Shown piece by piece: positions 54,455-63,988 of a stretch of DNA of 64,000 bases. How positions within the stretch are numbered: the first letter of the stretch is position 1; the number at the start of each line of letters is the position of its first letter. The stretch comes from Bacteroidota bacterium (GTDB lineage Bacteria; Bacteroidota; Bacteroidia; Chitinophagales; JADIYW01): NCBI GenBank assembly GCA_020436225.1, contig JAGQYE010000110.1, positions 1 through 64,000 on the forward strand. The letters run 5' to 3'. The position numbers were made by a program, and so were the translations under genes. The notes beneath the pieces are model-generated. The model ran no database searches, was not told the DNA's origin, and saw only the letters and a list, made by a program, of their open reading frames with translations.

Positions 54455-55492
54455 ATGAAACGAATTATTCCATTCTTTTTTTTATTGATTTCTATTTTTC
54501 ATTCTAAAGCACAAGATATCGACGGAAAATGGATTGGGCATTTTATTCAATATGTACACAATCGTTATGAAGTAGAATTAGATGTTGAGAAATTGCCTCC
54601 GGGAAATATTTTTTCTGCACGAATGCGTGTCATGGATAATTTTTATTATGGCGAATACAATGTCAGTGGTTATATCTGCAACAAGAAATTTTTAGAAATT
54701 ACAACTATCGTTTTATTATATGAAAACAGACCAGGCAGTTGGATTGATTGCTTAAATGGTACTTTTGATTTGAATGATGATGAAACTCTATTAACTTTTA
54801 CCGATACTTGGCTTCAACGTGAGCAAAAAAATAATGCCTGTAAAGTAAAGTATATTCAAAAAGATATGTTTCAATGTTTGCGCTCTGCCTATTTGCACAA
54901 ACCTAAATATCAATCTGAAATTACAGCATTTGAACAAAAATGGAATGATGTTAAACAACCGAAATTGTTAGCTACAAAAATAAAGAAGCCGGAAACTAAA
55001 AAACCTGAAGTAAAAGAAGAAACGAAACCGATTCCTGATAATAGCATCAATATTGCTACAAATGCAGATTTCCAAAATACGGAAACAAAAATTGTGGCTA
55101 AAAATGAAGATCGAGCACCAATAATCGATACATTTGAAACCGTTCAGACAAGACAAGTTGTTGTAAAAGATGAAATCGAGGTATCTCAAAAAGAAATTAC
55201 CATTGAATATTGGGACAGATACAACGAAGATGGCGACTCAGTCAACATTTTCCTCAATAAAAAACCAATTCTAAAAAATGTCCTTTTAACAAAAGAAAGA
55301 AAATCAATTACTATACAATTGGAACAAAAAGTGAATTATTTAGTTTTAGATGCTATAAATCAAGGAACAGAACCACCAAATACTGCTTCTATTACGGTGA
55401 AAGATGGCAAAAAAATTCAAAATATATCGTTGACTTCGAATATGCAACGCAGCGGGGCGCTCAAAATTGTATATAAAAAACCTGATAAATAA
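54455..55492 (+). CDS. secreted two-domain protein of unknown function
   Basis: 345 residues from the ATG at 54455 (an upstream TTG lies in the promoter box). Signal peptide cut after SKAQ. The first domain (about 25-165) begins [26 protein letters not shown], a lipocalin-like opening with a GKW motif. A Lys/Glu/Pro-rich linker (about 168-200) follows. The last 110 residues are a beta domain: [25 protein letters not shown]...[11 protein letters not shown]-type repeat, similar to domains found in many Bacteroidota secreted proteins. Function unknown. Confidence 0.65.
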   Translation: MKRIIPFFFLLISIFHSKAQDIDGKWIGHFIQYVHNRYEVELDVEKLPPGNIFSARMRVMDNFYYGEYNVSGYICNKKFLEITTIVLLYENRPGSWIDCLNGTFDLNDDETLLTFTDTWLQREQKNNACKVKYIQKDMFQCLRSAYLHKPKYQSEITAFEQKWNDVKQPKLLATKIKKPETKKPEVKEETKPIPDNSINIATNADFQNTETKIVAKNEDRAPIIDTFETVQTRQVVVKDEIEVSQKEITIEYWDRYNEDGDSVNIFLNKKPILKNVLLTKERKSITIQLEQKVNYLVLDAINQGTEPPNTASITVKDGKKIQNISLTSNMQRSGALKIVYKKPDK

Positions 55493-55559
55493 AAGTAACT
55501 TTCACGTTTTCAGCATATTAATAGTTTACTTATCCTTAATAATAAACTCATTCTCAAAC

Positions 55560-55590
55560 TTTATTATTTATAAAAAAAATTGTATCTTTG
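55560..55590 (+). promoter_or_regulatory. promoter of rpmE2
   Basis: TTTA (55560-55563), 19 bp, TATCTTTG (55583-55590), then CAGTCC: the Bacteroidota promoter with one change in the -33 element. The predicted leader is about 22 nt before the ATG at 55617. Confidence 0.6.
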
Positions 55591-55616
55591 CAGTCCAAAT
55601 AAGAAAAATAACAAAA

Positions 55617-55865
55617 ATGAAAGCAGATATCCATCCAAAAGAATACAGATTTGTGGTTTTTAAAGATTTCTCTTGTGACCATACCTTTTTAGGCAAATCT
55701 TGTGCATCAACTAAAGAAACCATAAAATGGGAAGACGGCAACGAATATCCATTAGTAAAATTAGAGGTTTCTAACGTTTCGCATCCATATTATACTGGAA
55801 AACAAAAATTATTAGATACAGCAGGTCGTATCGACAAATTCAACAAAAAATACGGCAAAAAATAA
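55617..55865 (+). CDS. rpmE2: 50S ribosomal protein L31, type B
   Basis: 82 residues, [28 protein letters not shown] at the start and [23 protein letters not shown] at the end, the L31 type B pattern. It lacks the CxxC zinc pairs of type A. In many bacteria the type B form replaces zinc-binding L31 under zinc shortage; as the only L31 in view here it could be the sole form. A longer frame reading upstream to 55467 crosses the promoter and is not used. It has its own promoter and terminator. Confidence 0.95.
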   Translation: MKADIHPKEYRFVVFKDFSCDHTFLGKSCASTKETIKWEDGNEYPLVKLEVSNVSHPYYTGKQKLLDTAGRIDKFNKKYGKK

Positions 55866-55887
55866 TTTTATTTTGCACTCAAATTTT

Positions 55888-55921
55888 AAAAGTCTATTCT
55901 TAATTGGATAGACTTTTTTTA
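55888..55921 (+). terminator. terminator of rpmE2
   Basis: AAAAGTCTATTC (55888-55899), loop TTAATT, GGATAGACTTTT (55906-55917), then T residues: a 12-bp stem with one G-T pair. Confidence 0.85.
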
Positions 55922-55993
55922 TTGAAAAAAATCAGCCTAAAAAGCAAGCAATATCCTTTTCAGTTTGTACGCTTTTTATTTTATTTTTACACT

Positions 55994-57166
55994 ATGTCCA
56001 CACAACATATTGTACTCTTTGATGCAAACACTCGCGACAATTTATTGCCATTAGTAGCCACTCGTGCTGTGGCAGATATTCGCATCGGCATATTAACACT
56101 AAAAGAAAAATGGGAAAAATATTTCAATTGTACAATTGAGGTTTTAACACAACCTTATTTGCAAAATAAATATCCGTTTTCATCTCAAGAAAATGCGATA
56201 TACGTCAACGCACAAGTATTGCCAAATAAAAAAATTGTTGATGCTATCTTACAATTAGATGAAAATGAGTTATTACAAAGCCAGCAACAAATTCTTGCTT
56301 TTAAATCCACTTCGGCTATTCAAAAAATAGAAGAATTTGCGGAACAAAATTTCCAAAAAACAGAATTTAATGAAGCAACTTTTATTAATTATTGTTGGGA
56401 TATTTTTACTTACAACGGACAAGAAATACGCAATGATATTCAACTGTTAGGATTAAAACCAAATCCGGAAAAACTATCTAAAACCAACACACTTTTAGGA
56501 AATGAAATTTATGTAGAGGAAGGTGCGCAATGCGAATGTTCCGTTTTAAATAGCAATAACGGACCAATTTATTTAGGTAAAGATAGTGAAGTGATGGAAG
56601 GCTGCACCATTAGAGCGCCATTTGCATTAGGCGAACACGCCACATTAAAAATGCAAACAAAAATTTATGGCGATACTACTGTTGGTCCACATTGCAAAGT
56701 CGGTGGCGAAGTTTCCAATTCGGTGCTCTTCTCCTACTCAAACAAAGGCCACGATGGTTTTTTGGGAAATGCAGTAATTGGTGAATGGTGCAACTTAGGC
56801 GCAGACACCAATAATTCCAACTTAAAGAACAATTATTCTTCCGTAAAGGCTTATCATTATCCAAACAAAAATCTTATCGATACAGGTTTGCAATTCTGTG
56901 GTTTAATTATGGGCGACCATGCCAAAGCTGCCATTAACACGCAATTTAATACAGGCACTGTTGTCGGCGTATTTGCCAATGTTTTTTCTGCCGGATTTCC
57001 ACCGAAATTTATTCCTGATTTTGCTTGGAACAACGATATTTTCGATTTAGAAAAAGCCTACGAAGTAGCACAACGTGTAATGGAACGCCGCAACATACAA
57101 CTCAGCGCAAACGACAAAGAAATTTTAAAATACATTTTTGAACAAGCAAAACAAGATAAGAAATGA
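55994..57166 (+). CDS. GlmU-like sugar nucleotidyltransferase with left-handed beta-helix
   Basis: 390 residues from the ATG at 55994; a start at 55904 would fall in the rpmE2 terminator. The N-terminal part has LLPLVATRAVADIRIGILTLKEKW, a nucleotidyltransferase-like opening without the standard LAAGxGTRM loop, so catalysis is doubtful. The second half is a hexapeptide repeat helix (IYLGKDSEVMEGCTIRAPF, TVGPHCKVGGEVSNS). This Bacteroidota family is called GlmU family or putative sugar nucleotidyltransferase. The overlap with tpiA (4 bp, ATGA) suggests coupling. A UDP-GlcNAc pathway role is plausible only. Confidence 0.8.
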   Translation: MSTQHIVLFDANTRDNLLPLVATRAVADIRIGILTLKEKWEKYFNCTIEVLTQPYLQNKYPFSSQENAIYVNAQVLPNKKIVDAILQLDENELLQSQQQILAFKSTSAIQKIEEFAEQNFQKTEFNEATFINYCWDIFTYNGQEIRNDIQLLGLKPNPEKLSKTNTLLGNEIYVEEGAQCECSVLNSNNGPIYLGKDSEVMEGCTIRAPFALGEHATLKMQTKIYGDTTVGPHCKVGGEVSNSVLFSYSNKGHDGFLGNAVIGEWCNLGADTNNSNLKNNYSSVKAYHYPNKNLIDTGLQFCGLIMGDHAKAAINTQFNTGTVVGVFANVFSAGFPPKFIPDFAWNNDIFDLEKAYEVAQRVMERRNIQLSANDKEILKYIFEQAKQDKK

Positions 57167-57930
57167 GAAAGAAAATTATTGCCGGAAATTGGAAGATGAA
57201 TACTGTTAAAGAAGAAGCTGAAAGTTTATTAAAATCTATCTCAGCGCAAACAGCTACTTCAAATTTATCAGAAAATAAAATTGTAGTTGTGGCAACACCA
57301 TTTCCATTTATTCCTTTTTGTGTTGACACATTTTCCGGATTTTCTCATATCTATTCAGCCGCACAAAATTGCAGCGAACACGAACAAGGTGCTTATACAG
57401 GAGAAGTTTCAGCAAAAATGTTAGCTTCATTAAATGTTCAGTATGTAATTCTCGGACATTCTGAAAGACGACAATATTACAACGAAAGCGATGCACTCAT
57501 TTTACAAAAAATAAAACAAGCACAATCGCAACAACTAATTCCCATTTTTTGCTGTGGCGAATCTTTAGAGATTCGAGAAAAACAACAGCATTTCGATTTT
57601 ATAAAAACGCAATTAGAGCAATGTATTTTTCAATTATCTGAAGATGAAATAAAAAATTTAGTAATTGCTTACGAACCAATTTGGGCAATTGGAACAGGCA
57701 AAACAGCAACACCGGAACAAGCACAAGAAATCCACGCATTTATAAGAAATGAACTTACAAAAAAATACAACGAAACTTTGGCGCAAGAAATTTCTATTCT
57801 TTACGGCGGAAGCGTGAATGCAAAAAATGCGCAAGAATTATTTGCTTGTGATGATATTGATGGCGGTTTGGTTGGTGGCGCATCATTGAAAGCCGATGAA
57901 TTTATAAACATCATAAATGCTATGTCATGA
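57163..57930 (+). CDS. tpiA: triosephosphate isomerase
   Basis: 255 residues. Active-site blocks: KIIAGNWKMNT (Lys of the N-terminal GNWKMN), VILGHSERRQYY with His, and AYEPIWAIGTGKTATPEQAQ carrying the catalytic Glu; the phosphate loop is YGGSVNAKN and GGLVGGASLK. It interconverts DHAP and glyceraldehyde 3-phosphate in glycolysis. It overlaps the preceding GlmU-like gene by 4 bp (ATGA) and the following prmA gene by 4 bp (ATGA). Confidence 0.97.
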   Translation: MRKKIIAGNWKMNTVKEEAESLLKSISAQTATSNLSENKIVVVATPFPFIPFCVDTFSGFSHIYSAAQNCSEHEQGAYTGEVSAKMLASLNVQYVILGHSERRQYYNESDALILQKIKQAQSQQLIPIFCCGESLEIREKQQHFDFIKTQLEQCIFQLSEDEIKNLVIAYEPIWAIGTGKTATPEQAQEIHAFIRNELTKKYNETLAQEISILYGGSVNAKNAQELFACDDIDGGLVGGASLKADEFINIINAMS

Positions 57931-58745
57931 TTTATGTCGTTTCCGTATCGTATCCTGCAACATTAGAAAAAGAAGATTTTGTTGGTTTATTTTTCGAGAT
58001 AGAACATGAAGGCATGCAAGAAAATGAATCTACTTTAGATGTATTTTGCAATGAAGAACAACTTGATGAACTTGAAAAATTTATTGCTGAACTATCGGAA
58101 AGCTTTGAATTAAAATCAACAAAAAAAATATTGGAAAACAAAAATTGGAATGCGCAATGGGAAAGTTCATTTCAACCTATACAAGTAGATGATGATTTTT
58201 ATATACGAGCAACTTTTCATCCCAAAAACAAAAATGTAAAACAGGAAATCATTATAGAACCTAAAATGTCATTTGGAACCGGACATCATGCAACGACTTA
58301 CCAAATGATACAAAATATGTGTTTGTTGCCATTAGAAAACAAAACCGTTTTAGATCTTGGCTCAGGCACCGGAATTTTAGCTATTGTTGCAGAAAAATTA
58401 GGCGTAGCAAATGTTGTTGCTATCGATTATGATGAATGGTGTTATAAAAATTGCTTGGAAAATATAGCATTAAACAATGCTCAAAATATAGAAACAAAAC
58501 TCGGCGAGATACACGACATCAAACAGCAAAAATTTGATATTATTTTAGCCAATATTCATCGCAATTATTTGGTAGAAAATATGGAAATACTTCAATCTAT
58601 TTTGTCCGAAGATGGATATTTAGTAATTTCAGGTTTCTACATTGCCGACTGTAAACAACTTCTTGATAAAGCTCTGGAATATAATTTGATAGCACATTAC
58701 CAAACTACTCGTGAAAATTGGAGTTGTATTGTATTTAAAAAATAA
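57927..58745 (+). CDS. prmA: ribosomal protein L11 methyltransferase
   Basis: 272 residues, a short PrmA. PKMSFGTGHHATTYQM is the PrmA substrate/SAM block, VLDLGSGTGILAIVAEK the SAM site, AIDYDEWC the acidic motif, and ILANIHRNYL the post-II motif (NxHRN, here the Asn-Ile-His form in place of NILA). PrmA trimethylates L11. It starts four bases before the tpiA stop, thus translationally coupled to it. The N-terminal substrate-recognition domain is present. Confidence 0.92.
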   Translation: MIYVVSVSYPATLEKEDFVGLFFEIEHEGMQENESTLDVFCNEEQLDELEKFIAELSESFELKSTKKILENKNWNAQWESSFQPIQVDDDFYIRATFHPKNKNVKQEIIIEPKMSFGTGHHATTYQMIQNMCLLPLENKTVLDLGSGTGILAIVAEKLGVANVVAIDYDEWCYKNCLENIALNNAQNIETKLGEIHDIKQQKFDIILANIHRNYLVENMEILQSILSEDGYLVISGFYIADCKQLLDKALEYNLIAHYQTTRENWSCIVFKK

Positions 58746-58763
58746 ATTGAAACAAGAAATCTT

Positions 58764-61700
58764 ATGAAGAAACTAATTTCTATTGTTGTATTTACTTTCA
58801 CTATATTCTATACGTTTGCTCAATATCCAAAAGAATTTCCGACTGACCAAACCGGTTTTGGAAAGACTTATGCTGAGCTAATAAAAAAATATTGTTCGCG
58901 CGATGATTGCAAAGCTGTTGCAGAACAATTACCAAATGCCATTAATTCAGGAAAAGCTGCATCTTATTTTTTTAAGATTAAAGGAATTGCACAATCTATG
59001 TTATTGAAAAAAGCCGGAGCTTATCCAACGTTTTTTCAATTCGGACAACTATTGCTTTCTCTTGATAAAACCAACATCAATACTGATGCTATTGACAAAA
59101 ATTTTGATATTCTACAATCGTTGATTGATGATGCAAACCCAGGAAACATTAAGGAATTCACCAATTATATTGAATATCTCAACAATTTATACATCTATAA
59201 TACTTTGTATTATACTAACACCAACATTTGGAAGGCATCCGGAAGTTTCTCTGTCGATTTAATCAATAAAAAACCGGTTTATACATTCAATTCCACCGAT
59301 TTAACAGGCATTTCTAATGTGGATACATTAACGTTAGAAAATGAAAGTGGACAATATTATCCGTTAGAAAATTTATGGATTGGAGAAAAAGGAAAAATAG
59401 CGTTGAAGCGCGCAGGATTTAATCCGGCAAATAATTTTGTTACTTTTGGAAATCATCAGATTAATTTTTCTAAATCTGATATTGAAATCGACTCGGCAAA
59501 TTTTACCTTCAAGCCCGTATTAGATGAAGTATTGAAAGGAAAATATATCGACAAATTACTGCAAGCGAAATCTCAAGGAACATATTATCCTAAATTTCGT
59601 TCTTACAATACCAATGTTCACTTTAATACTTTATCAAAAGAAGTTACACTTAAAGCCGGTTTTGAATTAGAAGGCACAAATGTGTATGGTGTTGGCTCTG
59701 ATACTGTTTTACCTACAATTACATTGAAAGGGAAAGACAATAAAGAAAAAGTTCGAGTAACGGCAAATAGAATCCAACTTAAAGAATTTAAAGATATCGA
59801 TATTGAAGATGCTTCTTTGACTATCTTTTTAGATAGCAATACTATTATTCATCCTTTCGTTAATTTCTCTTATAAAGCTGACAAAAAAGCAATAAAAGCT
59901 TACCGCGACAATAAACCACTTTCTAAACAACCTTTTACAAGTGAATATCATAAAATGTTTATTTATGCTGATATTTTAGAATGGAATTTAGACAGCTTAA
60001 ATATGCGCTTTAGTATGATTACTTATTCCGGCGACAAACCGGCTATTTTCGAATCGTTTAATTACTATCAACCTAATTTAGAAAACAAATACAAAGGAAC
60101 AAACGAACGTGGTCCAATTGATAAAATATACAGTTATTATGAAAGTTCAGGCGATCGTTTTATAGATGCACAAAGTATAGCCGGAGAAATTAATCCGAAT
60201 GTACCTTTTAAATCTACTGAATATATTTTCTACAAATTGGTGGAAGATGCATACATCAATTATTATCCTGAAACACGAACTATTGAAGTAAAAGAAAAAC
60301 TCATTAATCATGCACTTTCAGCAAAAGGCAAACAGGATTACGACTTTATAAAATTCGCTTCCTTTAATCGAAATCTAAATGCACGATTAAATGTCAAAAC
60401 AAATATTCTGGAAATTTATGGTGTGGAAGAAATTAATATGAGCACAAAATCGGGCGTAAAATTTATTCCGATAAATGATACCGTTCGCATTGCCAAAAAC
60501 AGAGTGATGACCTTGAGTGGGAAAATTCAAGTTGGCAATTTTGATTTCATTGCGAAACGTGTCGATTTTGATTACGACAACTACGCCTTCAAGATGAAAA
60601 ATATAGATTCTATGGTAATATATGTTCCGGAATCTGACAAACCCAATGAACAAGGCGTTATTCGCATGATTCGTTCTAAAACACCTATTCAAAATATTTC
60701 CGGCATTTTACATATTGCAGAGCCGGACAATAAATCAGGCACCAACAACAACCAAAAATATCCATTCTTCTCCAGTGGCGATACTTCTACTATTGCTTAT
60801 GACAAAGGCGACAATGGAAAAAAATACGCAAAAGACAAATTTTATTATCAAGTTTTTCCTTTCGAATTAGATAGTTTAAATCAACTCAATACATCCAACT
60901 TAGAATTAAATGGTCAACTAATTTCAGGTGGAATTTTTGCACCAATTAAATCTGATTTGAAATTGCAAAACGACAAATCTTTTGGAGTTAATGTAAATAC
61001 AGGAAGTGAAGGTTATAATTTATTTGGCAATAAAGGAAAATATACAGCCGATTTAAAATTGGACAACAATGGTCTTTCAGGAAAAGGCGTTTTTGAATTT
61101 GGGCCGGTAAAACTATATGCTGATACAACTTTCTTCTTCACTGACAGCGTATATGCGCAATTAGATAGTGTCAGAATTACGGAAGATACAAAAGCTAATT
61201 TACCACAAGCCATGATTAATCAATCTTCATTTATTTGGAATGTAAATAAAGATTCATTGACAATTTCTGAAAATAAAGGTGAAGTATTTAGTATGTACAA
61301 CAGTACAACTAACTTCGATGGCAAATTGATTTTACATCAAAATAAATTATCCGGACTTGGAACTTTATCTTGGAATCATACCAAAATTACATCCGATAAT
61401 ATCGACTTTAAAGCAAGAGCATTTATTGCAAAAAATGGTCAACTTAATTTATCTACAGATGAAGGTATCTCGCTGTTGTCTTCTAACGACGTAAACGCAA
61501 CATTCGATTTAACTAATAAAATTGCCGACATCGAATTAAATAAAAATGATACCATTCCATTAGAATCCTTTAAGTATGTAGCTAACCCAAAATTCTTGCA
61601 TTTTGATTTAGCTAAAAATAAATTGACTTTGAATGCCGCTTCTAAAAGTGCTAAATTCTTTTTGTTGTCCACCGACCCAATCAAAGATTCTTTAAAATTT

Positions 61701-63323
61701 ATAACCTCAACTGCTGATTTAGATTTGAACGACAATTCTATTCACTTCGATGGAATTAATGAATTGCTTTTAGCCGATTCAAAAATCATTCCTGATAAAG
61801 GTGAAATATTTATTGAACAAGATGGAACTGTTCGTACGCTAAAAAATGCTACAGTAATTTTTAACGCAGAAAAAGCCTATCACAAAATCAAGAATGCAGA
61901 GATTAATGTAATTGGAAGAAATGATTTTAATGGAAGCGGAGTTTATGATTTTGTGTTGAATGATGGCACTTCAGAAAATGTACATATTGCGATGATTCAT
62001 GTAAAAAATCCGGATAAAGAAAATGGAATTTTAGAAAAGAAAAGCAAACGTGATAAAAATGAAACCGATAACAAAGCTGCATTTTATACAGTTGCCAATA
62101 CAGATATTTTAGAAGAAGATAATTTTAGATTAGACAAAAAAGTGTACTACAAAGGACATTTTGATTTCGATTCTAAGAGTAAAGACATCTATTTAGATGG
62201 TGCAATTAAAATTGATATTGAAAATAACGCCAGTGATTGGTTGCCAAATAAACAAACATTAAATCCGGAAAATCCGAAGATAAAATTAGACAGCATCTTA
62301 AATAATGCAGATAATAATTTAGTAGTAGGATTGCTTTTAGATAAAAGTATTCCTGATTTTTATACTTCCATTTTACAAACCAAACATGGATTTAATGATG
62401 CAACCATTATGAATGTAAAAGGGAAAATGGCTTATAGTAAAACGGAACCGAATACAGTGATTTTCGGAGATGAAAATGCAATGACTTCACCTTATTCGCA
62501 TAGTTCTTGTTTAAAATATAATGAAAAAACAAGAGTAGTAGATGCAGCCGGAGAAATAAACTTCGGATTAAATCTGGCACCTTGTAAAGCTACATCTGTT
62601 GGTTCGTTTACTTACACACCAAATACTAATAATTTAGTCATCACATCAGATTTAGCTGTAAAATTTTTATTACAACCTTACGTAGCCAATTCGATAATCA
62701 ACGAGTTTTTAGTGGGTGAAGGCGCAGCTAATTTTGTTACTTATCGAAGAGATAAAACGTTCTTTAAAACTGTTTCTATTCTAGCAAAAGATACAGTCGA
62801 ATCAAATCATCTTATTGCTAATTTATATGCATCCGATTCGATGTTTATTCCGAAAAGTATGGATTACAATATGCTACTTTCCGGAAGTAAATTTTATTGG
62901 GATAACCAAGATGCAACATTCAAAAGTGTAGAAACTGTGAGCTTAGCATTCTTTGGCTCAACAATTATCAAAAGAAGCTATGATGCATATATTGAATTGG
63001 GTTATGCATATGGCAGCGACTTTATAAATATTTATTTACAAGGAAGTTCAGGCAATTGGTTGTTTATAAAAATCAAGAGCGGACAAATGGGCATTGCTTC
63101 TTCTGTTCCTGATGTTCAAAATACTATTTTGCTCTTAAAAGATTCTGAAAGATTGTACAGAGAAGGAAAACAAATTATTTTTGAACTGATGCCGGCTGAT
63201 TTATCTATGCGCGATAATTTTGTTTTGAGAATGGAAGATTTCAAAGCTCGATATAAAGTAGGAAAAGATATCAATAAACCAATTACAACACCTACAGAAA
63301 GCGAGCCGGTAACTCCTGAATAA
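58764..63323 (+). CDS. very large secreted beta-rich protein of unknown function (1519 residues)
   Basis: 1519 residues. Signal peptide MKKLISIVVFTFTIFYTFAQ, then no sorting domain and no lipobox. The chain is a long run of short strands separated by Asn/Asp/Lys/Ser-rich turns (for example FVTFGNHQINFSKSDIEIDSANF, GLSGKGVFEFGPVKLYADTTFFF, NKLSGLGTLSWNHTKI), like an AsmA/LptA-type beta-solenoid or a beta-taco; the C-terminus is GKDINKPITTPTESEPVTPE. The sequence repeats a strand-turn design without obvious identical repeats. Only 18 bp after prmA. A lipid-transport or envelope-bridging role is one possibility; unproven. Confidence 0.7.
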   Translation: MKKLISIVVFTFTIFYTFAQYPKEFPTDQTGFGKTYAELIKKYCSRDDCKAVAEQLPNAINSGKAASYFFKIKGIAQSMLLKKAGAYPTFFQFGQLLLSLDKTNINTDAIDKNFDILQSLIDDANPGNIKEFTNYIEYLNNLYIYNTLYYTNTNIWKASGSFSVDLINKKPVYTFNSTDLTGISNVDTLTLENESGQYYPLENLWIGEKGKIALKRAGFNPANNFVTFGNHQINFSKSDIEIDSANFTFKPVLDEVLKGKYIDKLLQAKSQGTYYPKFRSYNTNVHFNTLSKEVTLKAGFELEGTNVYGVGSDTVLPTITLKGKDNKEKVRVTANRIQLKEFKDIDIEDASLTIFLDSNTIIHPFVNFSYKADKKAIKAYRDNKPLSKQPFTSEYHKMFIYADILEWNLDSLNMRFSMITYSGDKPAIFESFNYYQPNLENKYKGTNERGPIDKIYSYYESSGDRFIDAQSIAGEINPNVPFKSTEYIFYKLVEDAYINYYPETRTIEVKEKLINHALSAKGKQDYDFIKFASFNRNLNARLNVKTNILEIYGVEEINMSTKSGVKFIPINDTVRIAKNRVMTLSGKIQVGNFDFIAKRVDFDYDNYAFKMKNIDSMVIYVPESDKPNEQGVIRMIRSKTPIQNISGILHIAEPDNKSGTNNNQKYPFFSSGDTSTIAYDKGDNGKKYAKDKFYYQVFPFELDSLNQLNTSNLELNGQLISGGIFAPIKSDLKLQNDKSFGVNVNTGSEGYNLFGNKGKYTADLKLDNNGLSGKGVFEFGPVKLYADTTFFFTDSVYAQLDSVRITEDTKANLPQAMINQSSFIWNVNKDSLTISENKGEVFSMYNSTTNFDGKLILHQNKLSGLGTLSWNHTKITSDNIDFKARAFIAKNGQLNLSTDEGISLLSSNDVNATFDLTNKIADIELNKNDTIPLESFKYVANPKFLHFDLAKNKLTLNAASKSAKFFLLSTDPIKDSLKFITSTADLDLNDNSIHFDGINELLLADSKIIPDKGEIFIEQDGTVRTLKNATVIFNAEKAYHKIKNAEINVIGRNDFNGSGVYDFVLNDGTSENVHIAMIHVKNPDKENGILEKKSKRDKNETDNKAAFYTVANTDILEEDNFRLDKKVYYKGHFDFDSKSKDIYLDGAIKIDIENNASDWLPNKQTLNPENPKIKLDSILNNADNNLVVGLLLDKSIPDFYTSILQTKHGFNDATIMNVKGKMAYSKTEPNTVIFGDENAMTSPYSHSSCLKYNEKTRVVDAAGEINFGLNLAPCKATSVGSFTYTPNTNNLVITSDLAVKFLLQPYVANSIINEFLVGEGAANFVTYRRDKTFFKTVSILAKDTVESNHLIANLYASDSMFIPKSMDYNMLLSGSKFYWDNQDATFKSVETVSLAFFGSTIIKRSYDAYIELGYAYGSDFINIYLQGSSGNWLFIKIKSGQMGIASSVPDVQNTILLLKDSERLYREGKQIIFELMPADLSMRDNFVLRMEDFKARYKVGKDINKPITTPTESEPVTPE

Positions 63324-63334
63324 TTTTTTCTACG

Positions 63335-63988
63335 TTGAATAAACTATTAAAATTTGCCAGCTATTTTTTCGATATTCCATTGAAAAAAGTACATAGTCAG
63401 TATAGTGATGAAGTGCAAGTTTCTGTTCATCTTGGACAATATAAACTCAGCACTAAAAATGCTATTTATTCTTTCGGAAAAAAATATACTTCTTTTGAAA
63501 CTGCAATTCAACAAATAAAATCAAAACAACGAATACAACAGGTTTTAGTGCTTGGATTTGGCTTAGGAAGTGTTGTCGATTTGTTAGAAAACCACATCAA
63601 CATAAAAAAAATAGTTGCTGTTGATGCAGATAAAATTATTCTTCAATTAGCTCAACGCTACTCACAAGCAAAATTGAAAAATAAAGTAAATTATGTGTGT
63701 GATGATGCTATTCATTTTATTCAAAATAATACTTCAGTTTTTGATTTAGTGTTGGTGGATTTATTTATCGACGATAAAACACCTAAACAATTTTTAGAAA
63801 CATCTTTTCTAAATCAACTAAAAAAAAGTGTAGCACAAAATGGTATTTTAATTTTCTCCAAGTTGGACGATTCGCAAGAAAACAAAAATGAAAATGCGCT
63901 TTTTGAAAATCATTTTTCAAACATATTTAACGAAAGTTATGCCATAGAAACAGATGGCAATAAACTCTTTATTTGGAAAAATAATTAA
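63335..63988 (+). CDS. class I SAM methyltransferase, spermidine-synthase-like
   Basis: 217 residues from a TTG start at 63335 (NKLLKFASYFFD). The Rossmann SAM fold is seen: VLVLGFGLGSVVDLL (SAM loop), VAVDADKIIL with the acidic motif-II Asp, VCDDAIHFI, and the catalytic-side DLVLVDLFIDDKTP. It resembles spermidine synthase-type methyltransferases without the full polyamine motif. It lies 11 bp after the 1519-residue gene, so it belongs to the same run. The substrate is unknown. Confidence 0.78.
   Translation: MNKLLKFASYFFDIPLKKVHSQYSDEVQVSVHLGQYKLSTKNAIYSFGKKYTSFETAIQQIKSKQRIQQVLVLGFGLGSVVDLLENHINIKKIVAVDADKIILQLAQRYSQAKLKNKVNYVCDDAIHFIQNNTSVFDLVLVDLFIDDKTPKQFLETSFLNQLKKSVAQNGILIFSKLDDSQENKNENALFENHFSNIFNESYAIETDGNKLFIWKNN

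Noticed and set aside
55467-55616. Extended L31 reading frame upstream of its ATG
   Set aside because: It crosses the promoter (TATCTTTG at 55583) and shows no L31 homology; the family start [10 protein letters not shown] fits the ATG at 55617.
55904-55993. Upstream start of the GlmU-like protein
   Set aside because: It lies within the rpmE2 terminator; the ATG at 55994 gives the family N-terminus.
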